Assembly: GCF_030272615.1 (NCBI RefSeq)
Contig: NC_081408.1
Span: forward strand, 64,988,546-65,048,545
Source of the DNA: Cryptomeria japonica
Taxonomy: Eukaryota; Streptophyta; Pinopsida; Cupressales; Cupressaceae
Length of the DNA stretch: 60,000 bases
Direction of reading: 5' to 3'
Both the position numbers and the translations under genes were made by a program. Under the pieces are notes generated by a model that had not been told where the DNA came from, made no database searches, and saw only the letters and a list, made by a program, of their open reading frames with translations. Below are positions 10,864 through 20,244 of this stretch, piece by piece (the first letter of the stretch is position 1; each line of letters begins with the position of its first letter).

Positions 10864-12240
10864 TTAATCATCTTCAAGTGGAGCTTCAGCAAGTTGGTCT
10901 GCGATAACCTGTCCTTTGATAGCTGTACGTTCTACATATTCAATGTCAAATTCTGTAAGGACCATGACCCATTTGGCTAGTCTTCCTGTAAGCGTTGCTT
11001 TACTGAGAAGGTACTTAAGTGGATCAATCTTGGCTACCAGCTTAATAGAATGTGCCAACATATAGTGCCTTAATTTTTGTGATGCAAAGACTAATGCTAA
11101 GCATGCTTTTTCTATTATAGTGTAATTCATTTCATATGACACCAATGTTTGGCTGATGTAATAGATAGCTCGTTCCTTTTTATTGTCATCTTGCTATGCC
11201 AGAAGTGCCCCCAGTGAAGTATCTGTAGCTGATATGTACAGGATCAGTGGCTTACCTTGAATCGGTGGCATTAATATGGGTGGATTAGAAAGATATTCTT
11301 TGATTTGTTGTAAATGTAGTTCACAATCTTTATCCCAGTTGTATTGAATCCCTTTCCTTAATACCTTCGTGAAGGGTTGAGCCTTGTCAGCTAGCTGAGA
11401 TATAAAACGCCTTATGGACTGAAGACGACCTTGTAGACTTCTCATCTGACTGATATTCTTGGGTGGAGGCATGTCCATTATAGCTTGGACCTTTTCAAGA
11501 TCAACCTCAATTCCCGTTTTTGAAATTATGTAACCAAGTAATTTTCCTGATGTGACTCCAAATGCACACTTTTTTGGATTTAAGCGGAGCTTGAATCTTT
11601 CCATTCGATCTAATATGAGGCCAAGCTCTTGAATGTGTGTAGATCTCTTCATAGTTTTTACCAGGGTGTCATCTACATAATCTTCCATGTTTTTATGCAT
11701 CATATCATTGAAAATAGTCGTTACTGCTCTTTGGTAGGTTGCTCCTGCGTTCTTTAGACCAAACGGCATAACATTCCAGCAGAAGGTTCCCCACGCACAT
11801 GTGAAGGCTGTCTTCTCTTGATCTTCAGGTGCTATCTTGATCTGATTCTAACCAGAGAATCCATCCATTAATGAATACATCTCATATCCAGCAGTCATAT
11901 CTACTATCATGTCAATGTTGGGCAATGGAAAATCATCTTTTGGACATGCCTTGTTGAGATCCCTGAAATCTGTGCAAACTCTAATAGATTTGTCTGCTTT
12001 TGATACAGGTACTATGTTGGATATCCATTCTGCGTAGTCTATAGCTCTGATAAATCCAGCTTTTAGCAATTTCTCTAGTTCAGCCTTGACTAGTAGTGCC
12101 ACATGAGGATGCATTTTTCGGAGTTTTTGTTTGACTAGTTTAACTCCTGGTATAATAGAGAGATGATGCATGATGAGATCAGGATCTAGTCCTGGCATAT
12201 CTGAGTATGTCCATGCAAAGTTAATCTTCTTTTCTAAAAA
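10864..12240 (-). pseudogene. Reverse transcriptase and gypsy RNase H of Tat-like pol
   Basis: RT begins around FAWTYSDMPGLDPDL (about 12215). It runs through CTDFRDLNKACPKDDFPLP and the catalytic YVDD at 11668-11679, both Asp intact, to GYIISKTGIEV and the connection. The degenerate gypsy RNase H follows at 11193-10870 (AIYYISQTLVSYEMNYT ... ADQLAEAP). The key residues look intact, but TAG stops occur at 11848 (in DGFSG-NQIK, normally Tyr) and 11194 (in ALLA-QDD, normally Gln), and TAA at 10864. No frameshift is needed anywhere in the domain. Confidence 0.9.
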
Positions 12241-14319
12241 TAGATTGGTGAAATCTTTTAACTCTTCTGCTAACAGTGATTGGGCTAAATGAATGACATG
12301 CGGTATCTCTTGACTCCCAATGTTCATTGGCTGAGTTGGTTCGATCAATATGGAAGATCTCTCCTGGAAGTGGCTCGGCAGTATATCAAGTACCTCACCT
12401 TTAGGTGCCTCATAGAGGTTTTCACCTTTGGGTACGTCCTTTATTTTCTCTTTTTTAGAGTCTGACACTGCCACAATGTGGTTTTCGCTATCAGATCTTT
12501 TATTCTTATTTTTCTTGTTTTTGCGACTAAGATACTTGATATTCGCTTCAGTCATGTTTTCACTTTGTTCGCTAGTGGAAGAGTACATGGGTTCAACTGC
12601 ATTGAGATAGTAGGCTAGTGTATAGTCATTGGCAAAAATAGGCACGTTCAAGGGTTGGTTATAAAGAGTATTATCAATCAGTTCTGGATGTATTAAGGAT
12701 AAGGTTGGTACAGGCTCAAGGGAGTTCACGGTACTATCATCATTGTTTCGAACTGACCAGTCAAGTTCCAGAATCCTACCTTGCGTATGTGTCTCGAGAC
12801 CAAGAAGAGTTATGACACGATTATCGTCATTCATGTTAGTATTTATTGGACCTAACTCAACCGACCTACTTCTAGCATCGTCGTGTACTTCATACTGGGC
12901 TACATACCGTGGTATAACAGTAGACAATATTTCATTATTCATGATAGAGTAGTCATAATGTGTTGTTGAATAGTTGTTGTCATAGATAGAGCTCCTGTTT
13001 GAGCCATCAGAGTCATAGTATGGAGTTGCTGACTCATCTTCAAGTGGTTTAGTGAAGGTATATATAGTATCAACACCCACATCCTTGATGTTGCAAGTTC
13101 CTTCTTGATTTGGTTCAGTGATTGCTTGCATTTGACACACTTGTGGATATGACTTTGACGATTCTGTTAACCCCTGTCGTCTGTTCCATTCAACTTCTTT
13201 TGGACTAATGACTGGTTCTCTTGCTCTAGCTTCTAGTTCTTCTTGTGTGATTCCATACTTGATTTGTCCTATCTCATTAGGATAATTGGTAAGTGAAGGA
13301 CTTGCTTGTGTCCTTTCTTTCTTCAGTTGTCGGTCATAGTCTTCTTGTCGTTTTAATCTGATTTCTTCTATTTCCTTTTGCATTCCTAGGCATATCATCT
13401 CTTGTGCGTCATCTACGGTATCCCTGAGTTCTTCAAGTGTTTCTGTAGTAGATGTATCTGAGATGTGATCTAGACCCCATTCATACTCATTTGAATCAGT
13501 TTCTGAGTCATCTACCTGTTGTCTGCCAGTATATGTGACCGAAATGTTCAGTGGTGCAAACAATTCTCTGATTCTGTATATTTCATCTCTCATATTCTCT
13601 GGAGCGTCTACTTCATGTGGTATCATAGCTGATACAACTGGAACTTGATTACCATCTATTTCCTTTCCCTGGGTGGGTAATTCTTTTTGTTCACCATCAC
13701 ATTCCTCCTGAGTTTGTTGAGTATTAATTTCTTGTGTTGTTAGAGGTAGTACCTTTTTCTTCCACTTACGTTGATGGCAAGGTGTGTGCTTCTGATCTGA
13801 TGACTTTCTTGGATCATATCCCAGTCCATCTTTATCATTGGTTGACTTAGTTTGTAGCTGAATAGGTTCGACAATACCTTTTTGACATTTGCCGAGAGAA
13901 CCAATACCTGAATATCCCATGTGTTGAAGCATCTTATAGCCTGGACCATATTGCATTGGAGAAATCTCACAATGTCGTATTTCTTTATCTGCACTGTCTT
14001 CTTTGAAGAGTGATTTAAGGACATCATCCCCTTCTATTTCATCTGCAAGAGAAGTAGAGGATTGTATAAAGCTGCCATCATAAATGACTTTTGGAGTTGA
14101 AGTTTGTGGCCTCATGCCCTCTGATGGTTTTCCTGACTGTCTTGGTGATGGAGGAAGAGACATGAGTGAGAGTATAGGCTCTATCTTGTAACCATCCATT
14201 TCAGTGTTTGTGATTTTCAGTTTCTTTTCCAAATCTTTTAGCAGAGATTCTAAACTTTCAGCTGCGGAAGCTGCTGTATTATTAGGAACAAAAGCATCAG
14301 CACCTTGCGTTAATGCATT
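12241..14319 (-). pseudogene. G-patch and long linker between protease and RT
   Basis: This 693-codon stretch of the polyprotein has no stop. A G-patch domain is visible at about 13940-13790: GYKMLQHMGYSGIGSLGK followed by GLGYD. G-patches are glycine-rich nucleic-acid-associated modules; they occur after protease in betaretroviruses and in some plant Tat-like elements. The rest, about 500 residues, has no domain I recognise. It is acidic and hydrophilic, with a charged helical stretch (EIEEIRLKRQEDYDRQLKKE) and a Lys/Asn-rich patch (RKNKKNKNKR). A shorter equivalent occurs in the related element at the right end of the window. Confidence 0.75.
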
Positions 14320-14901
14320 GCAGGCATAGCTTGTATTGGCAGGAATACTGACCTCTACTCCATTATAAGGAAACTTCAGACATTGATGGTACGTAGATGG
14401 TACTGCTTTCATTTCATGAATCCATGGCCTACCCAGTAAGATGTTCTATGAAAGATGAAGATCCAGGACTTGAAAAATGATATCTCTCTCCATAGGTCCT
14501 ACTCTTATTGGTAATGATACCAGTCCCTTAGAAGTTATTTCTTCTTCATCATAAGCCTTGATTGTTATCTTCTTTGTTGGATCGATAACATTTTCAGAGA
14601 ATCCCAGCTGTGTTAATAGATTGTAAGAACAAATATTCAACCCAGTTCCTCCATCTATCAAAACACATTTAACGCGGTGTTTATGGATCATGGCTTCAAT
14701 GTGTAATGGCTGGTTATGTGCATGACTCAGTGAGTTATCATCTTCTTCAGAAAACGTGAGGTAATGAGGGGAGATCAAGTGACCTACCATAGATTGAAAT
14801 CGATCTACGTCTAAATCTTTCGGAACACTGGTGGTAAGTAGAGCCTTGTCTAGGACTTCTTTATGAGCAGAAGAGATCTTAAGCAGTTCTAGAATGGAGA
14901 T
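14320..14901 (-). pseudogene. Aspartic protease domain of Tat-like pol
   Basis: The domain would process the gag-pol polyprotein. The active-site motif reads CVLIDGGTGLNIC at about 14685-14645, in the DGG form common in Tat elements. It is followed by LVSLPIRVGP and, after a TAG at 14446, the flap-distal motif NILLGRPWIHEMKAVPSTYH. The neighbouring element at 58184 has the same order with IDDGSGLNLC, a useful comparison. TAG at 14902 marks the upstream edge. Confidence 0.85.
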
Positions 14902-14904
14902 CTA

Positions 14905-16896
14905 AGCATTGGTTCTCTTTAATTGTTCAACAATACTATAGCCAGGAGAAGACGATGGAACTAGTTGCTTTAATTTAGCCATGATTGTGTCTGTTTGTTT
15001 ATTTGGCAGTTTTGATGTTGTTTGATCAAAAGTGGAGGAACTATCTCCTGGGAGAGAAATCTTCCTTTGAGCACGAGTCATGGCATTAGCAGCTTGTGCT
15101 TGATTTTGATGATCCTGGACTATGATCACATTGCAATATTCAGGTTGAACAGATTCAATCATGTTGATCACATTATCATTGTTAGTGTAAGTATAATTGA
15201 CTCTAGCTCCTCCCTTGGATTTTGAGGAATCTCCTTGTTCATAAGTGGGTAAGGGATCTTTAAAGGCCTTATGATCAGCATTAGTTGCGTGATTTCCCAC
15301 AACGATCTTGCCTGCATCAATGAGATCTTGTATTTCATGCCAGAGTTTCATGCAGTGGTTTATGTTATGTCCCTTGTTCCGATGGTAGTCACAGTACTCA
15401 TTTTCTCTCCACCATTTGGGTCTAACTTCTGGGTCATAGGGTCGGGAATTGTCTGGCAGTGTTATCAGATTATTTGCCAATAAAGTTTTAAAAGCCGATT
15501 CATATGACTCATCTAGAGGAGTAAACTCACGCTTAGGCTTTGAGACCCAAGGTTTGTCTTTAAACCACTCTCTTGTTTTCTTTGGGGGATTCTCTGTTGT
15601 AGTTTCAGCTGCCTTGAGTGCTTGTGTGCCACTGGCTAAGTTAAATATTGTGGATTTTGTTTTTTCTTGAATAGTATCTACCACTCCATCGCTAACAATG
15701 TTCTTGTTGTTGTCTTTGCTATATTTCTAGTATTTACTCTTTTCTTTAGAGCTAGAACCTTGCAATGTTTCTTTCCAAAGTGATATATCTCCCTTTTTTA
15801 TAAGTACATCTTCCATTCTGAGGGCGTTATCTACCATATTGTTGAATGAAGGGTGCACTTGCATCTGGACACTGTATTTCAATTCAGGGACTAAGTTGTT
15901 GACGAAGATGTCCATTTTCTCAAGATCTGGGATAGTCCGTGAATATCTAGAGAACATCTTTCTCCATCGTTGGAGGAAAGTGAGAAAGGGTTCTCCTGTC
16001 TTTTGTCTGGTATTGCAAAGCTCTATCATAGTGACTGGATGATGAATGTTGTATGAGTATTGTTGTAAAAATAGTTCGATTAGTTCTTCAAACGTTTTTA
16101 TCCCTTTGGATAGACTTGCGAACCATTCCATTGCTTGACCTCCTCAACTCCTTGGGAAAAGGCGCATGAGGTACGTTTGATCATGCATGAACTCCATACA
16201 AGCGGCACAGAACTCTCTGACATGGTCTTGAGGATCTGAGGTACCATCATACTTGTCAAATTTTGGTATCTCAATTTGTGAAGGAAATGGAGACATGTAA
16301 AGGTTTTTGTCAAATGGGAATGGGCATATTGTGTCCAAAGAATATTGTTTTGGCATTTTATCTTTGTTTTCTATTCTTGTGACTGCAGTTTGTAATGCTT
16401 GCATTTGTTTGCTCATTTTTCCCCATGGTGTCTCTTCCTCTTTAGCAATGAGGGCCTCCACATTATAACCAGTAGGGAGTTTGGCACCTTGTTTTGCTAA
16501 TTCTAGGAAATAGTCTTCTTTTTCCCTAGCCATGATGACCTTCATCATTTTTCGGAATTTTTTATTATTCTGACATCTATGTACTTCATCTTTAGGAGGT
16601 TAAGAAAGCTCAGACTCAGTTGATGAATCACTGTCAGTGGCATGATTGCTGAAGTCGTTGTGAGTGTTTTGTTTATTAGCTTCTCTTTCTTGTCTTTCCC
16701 TAGACATGGTGGGAGATAGGGGCTAATCAAAGATTGGTATATCATAAACTGGTATCTGTGATGAGGATGGTATCTGTGATGAGGACAGTTTATTGTAAAA
16801 GGGGTTTTCTTTGAAGAATGGATTGTCTTTGGTTGAAAAGGGGGTTTTTTCTTCTTTGTCCTTTTTATTGCGAGAATTTCTGGTTTGAACAGGCAT
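14905..16896 (-). pseudogene. Gag of the Tat-like element
   Basis: Gag forms the virus-like particle. I place the start at the ATG at 16896 (MPVQTRNSRNKKDK), which is in frame with all the rest. The retrotransposon gag core follows: CPFPFDKNLYMSPFPSQIE, IPKFDKYDGTSDPQDHV, then AMEWFASL and FLTFLQRWRKMFSRYS. A variant zinc knuckle, C-x2-H-x4-H-x4-C (CDYHRNKGHNINHC), lies at about 15391-15350. In-frame stops: TAG 16723, TAA 16600, TGA 16144, TAG 15727. The frame continues straight into protease with no frameshift, so gag-pol is one frame from 16896 to 9058. Confidence 0.87.
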
Positions 16897-17746
16897 TTCC
16901 AACCGACAGGACCGAGAGTGAGATGTGTTGCAGAAGTCAAGATCAAATTGTAGCTAATAGTTTGTTTAACGTAGTAATTAAGAGAAGTAACTTAAGATCT
17001 GGTCTGGTTTCAGGAACGATCTATCCTGTGTAAGACGTTATCTAAGTTGACTTAGGTTTGATAAAATGTTCGTTTGAACTAGCTTAAAGATGATCGACAA
17101 AATCGTGCAACGCAATGACAGAGGTACACTATCAAGGTTGTTTATGCTCAAGAGGATGATAACCAGTTTTAGGCTTGCTGTAGACTGATCTAGGAAACTT
17201 TGACTATTTTGACTAACAGGATCAAGAATTTATATGACAGAGGATTGGACAGAGATGAGATTCTGATAGACAGAGTTTCAATGACAGACGACTACTAGTT
17301 TTTGATAAGGATTGATGTTTCAATGACTAACAGAGACCAGTTTGGACACAGACAGAGTTTATCACTGACTTTGTTTGTTGTTTTCTCCAGTTTTGGTATT
17401 CCAGTTTTAGTTTTAGGGATGAAAACATAGAAAACACACAAGATATATAATAATTCAATCACAGCATGCTAACCCTATGGAAGTTGGCTTAGAGAAGAAA
17501 ACCTTTGCTTGCTGACTTAGGTACACACCCAATAGCTAATCAGAATACGGCCGCTGAGTCTCACGCAATGGATTCTCAACGCCGTATTAGCCGACTCCAA
17601 ACGCTAATGGGGGCACGATATGGCAAGTGTCTTGGGAGAGTTACTATCTCTCTTGCACAAAGATTATCAACCTTTCGGAGGTGAATCAGGTAGTTTCTAT
17701 CTTATGGTTCTTAGTCAGGAATTCCGTTTGAAGTTACCCCTTGAAG

Positions 17747-18095
17747 TCATGCAAGCATGATTGAGGCCTATAGCCGAACAAGGTACCGAAACAAGATGTA
17801 GTCATGTAAACGTGATTGAGACCGTGAGGCCCTACAAAATGCTCGATATGAGAGATCTCAAAGAGAAAACTCAAATAATCCCATCCTCTGAGACTTTAAT
17901 CACTAGAGGCCTATTTATTATAGTGAGTTGGAATGCTCAGGTCCAGCTGTACTCACTTGGGTCGTTCTCACAGGGTGATTACTTTTTCCCACTGTGATAG
18001 GCCTGCTAAAGGTACTCAAATCTCAAAACTTAGAAAAAAACTTCGAGGGTCTAGATTTCTGATTGTCTATAAAAGATAAGAGCATACTCTCCTAC
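17747..18095 (-). promoter_or_regulatory. Conserved hairpin-bearing leader region
   Basis: In sense orientation (minus strand) it holds GAGAG-TATG-CTCTT (18091-18078), then GACCCAAGTGAGTACA (17964-17949) and CCAACTCACTATAATAA (17931-17915). Two similar stem-loops follow: TCACG-TTTA-CATGA (17815-17802; one C-A mismatch) and TCATG-CTTG-CATGA (17760-17747; perfect). The two stem-loops start 55 nt apart. The same blocks occur in the same order at 53833-54171 in the other Tat-like element. Function is unknown; RNA packaging, dimerisation or translation control are possible. Confidence 0.6.
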
Positions 18096-18419
18096 CTCTT
18101 AGATTTTTCTGAAAACACGAAAGACAGATTTGTTCTTTAACCAAATAGCAATTTAAGTGCCTAAGAAAATACTAAATGAATACACAATGTTTAGTCGATT
18201 CTCCTTAGGCAACCTGCAAAACCAATATGTCAATAGTCATTTTCTTCTTGATTCTTTGGCATGCGTATGTTTGATTGATAGATTCTTTGACAAGCGTCCT
18301 GAAAATATTAAAATCTCAAAATTAGTTTCCAAGATAACATAAAAAAATCATCAAAAGAAAATTCTATCATGTAAACTTTAAACTAATCTAACAAAAATTT
18401 CCTTTTTATGACTATCCTA

Positions 18420-18990
18420 GTTATGACAATTTTTGATAGTACTGCACTCTGTCGCTTATAACTTTTGAACTAAAAATAATTTGGAAAATCTCTTCGGTAG
18501 AAATATGGAAAACTTTTTTTTACAAAACATATTAAAATTAGGGTTAGATCCAACGGTTCAATAAAAAGTTATGATCTCCGAATTGAGACCATTTTTGACT
18601 GCTACAGAAGAATAGGTAAAATGACAGTCCTGCACTCTGTCAATCATAACTTTCAAAAAAAACATATTTTGTCAACTCCGTTCGGTGAACCTGTATAAAA
18701 CTTCATTTTCAACAACATATCAAAAATTTGTTGAGATCCAACGGTTCAATAAAAAATTATTCTCTTCCAACCGAGACCATTTTTGACTGTCATAGAAGAA
18801 TGAGTAAAATGATAGTCCTACACTCTGTCAATAGTAACTTTCAAATCAAAAATATTTAGGAAAATCCCTTCGGTGATCCTGTAGAAAACTTGAGTTTACA
18901 AAACATATCAAAAATTAGTTAAGATCCAATGGTTCAATAAAAATTTATACTCTCCAAACCGAGACCATTGTTTACTGTCATAGAAGAACA
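18420..18990. repeat. 188-bp tandem repeat, three diverged copies
   Basis: The phrase CACTCTGTC occurs at 18445, 18633 and 18821, an even 188-bp period. Each unit also contains TTCGGT, ACAAAACATAT or similar, GATCCAACGGTTCAATAAAAA and CCGAGACCATTTTTGACTG. The copies differ by many substitutions. The array lies within the leader, close to the 5' LTR. Confidence 0.85.
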
Positions 18991-19078
18991 ATAAAAAAGA
19001 AAGATTTTTATTTGCAACTTTAACACAAGTTTATTAGTTATAAAAATCAAACATTAAATTTGTTCAAGAAACATTATA

Positions 19079-19118
19079 AATCTTGTAGTTGTGGGTTTAA
19101 GCCCCACGGTGGGCGCCA
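19079..19118 (-). promoter_or_regulatory. Extended primer-binding site, complementary to tRNA-Lys(CUU)
   Basis: The plus strand reads like the 3' half of plant cytosolic tRNA-Lys(CUU) ending in GGTGGGCGCCA. It covers the acceptor 3' strand, the whole T arm (GTGGG-TTTAAGC-CCCAC), the variable loop and the 3' side of the anticodon stem. Over 40 nt I count five differences from the tRNA as I remember it, all C/T or G/A changes. It lies 4 nt from the 5' LTR end. It is a primer site, not a tRNA gene: the 5' half is missing. Confidence 0.75.
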
Positions 19119-19122
19119 GAAA

Positions 19123-20244
19123 TGTGTGTGTGAAAAGTGGTATGAGAATCTGTATCTGCAAGACACAACACTTCAATTAAGTCATTACATGCATGGTTAA
19201 TCAGATATAATCAATGAATAAATAAACCATAACAAATCGACCCATTGCCTTCTAAAAGATTCGAGTATAAGATTGCTCTCAGATTATAAGCAATACCAGT
19301 GACTAGACAACATCGAGACGAAGGATTTTATCTATATGAACATGATGAATGCTAGATGGATGCAATATTAATCTAACAACATTTTTGCAATATTAAACTA
19401 AATGATTTAATTAATATGAAATAATTAATATGCAATATATCAATGAAATCCTAGAGCAAAAATAGTATAATAACAATATATTTTTCAGCCTCTCTTTGAA
19501 TGAGAGATGAGCCTGAATTTATAGAAAATTCAGAAAGAAACCAATGGTTGAGATCAAATGATGATGAGCGGTCAAGATTTTCCAAGAGGAAGCACAATCC
19601 AGGTGAATTGATGTGATTGGATGCTTTTCTCAGTTTTAAAGGTAATTGAACTAAAAATAAGATTAAATCAAGAAAAAACTAATTTAAAGGAAATTGAACT
19701 AATATTAAGATTAAAATCAAGAAAAAACTGATTTATTCTCTATTTCATTCAATTTTAATATTTAATTGTTTTAATTCTTTTCTTTGAGATTATCTATCAA
19801 TTTTTAATTTGTTTTTTTCAAGATTATCTCCAATTGATTTCTTTTCTCAAATTTTAATTCTTTTTTGTCAATTAATTCCTTTTTTGATTTATTTCCATTT
19901 TTGAAGATTTGTGCGCAATTGATTTATTTAATTGAATTAATTCCTCTTTCTTGATTTGTTTCCTTGTTTTGAAGATTTATGGCAATTTGATTTATTTAAT
20001 TAAATATGCTAAGATATTTAATTAAAATAAATAAGATAATTGTTTAAAATGATTTACTTGGAATGATTAATTAATTAAATAAATATTTAATTAATATTGA
20101 GTGATTGATTTGCCATGTGACATTTGATGATTTTAGGAATTAATTGTGTGCTCAAGATTGATTTAATTGCCTTTGGTTAGGACCTTGGTGACGTTGTCAA
20201 GATTAGGGGCACATGGTTTAGATGACCATTTTTAGGGTATTACA
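19123..20244 (-). repeat. 5' LTR of the Tat-like element
   Basis: Partner of 5281-6402, same length of 1,122 bp, TG...CA ends, followed by the ATTTT duplication at 20245-20249. On the minus strand it would carry the promoter. Confidence 0.93.

Larger units (their letters stand above)
16897..19078 (-). other. 2.2-kb untranslated leader of the Tat-like element
   Basis: No coding sequence is apparent. Two structured parts are listed separately: a conserved hairpin region (17747-18095) and a 188-bp tandem repeat (18420-18990). Several blocks of 15-20 nt between 17740 and 18095 recur in the same order in the leader of the element at 51731, although most of the leader does not align by eye. Confidence 0.6.
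5281..20244 (-). mobile_element. Complete Ty3/gypsy Tat-like LTR retrotransposon
   Basis: 14,964 bp, with two 1,122-bp LTRs, 5-bp target duplication, PPT next to the left (3') LTR and tRNA-like primer site next to the right (5') LTR. Domain order on the minus strand is gag, protease, G-patch, RT, RNase H, second RNase H, integrase. A second RNase H after the normal one is diagnostic of the Tat lineage. Comparing the LTRs by eye I see about 20 differences, roughly 98% identity, so the insertion is fairly young compared with the rest of the window. The coding frame nevertheless contains 13 stops, so this copy is not autonomous; it may have been moved by functional relatives. Confidence 0.93.

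Noticed and set aside
19079-19118. A tRNA-Lys gene on the plus strand
   Set aside because: Only the 3' half is present, CCA is encoded and it abuts an LTR at 4 nt. It is a primer-binding site.
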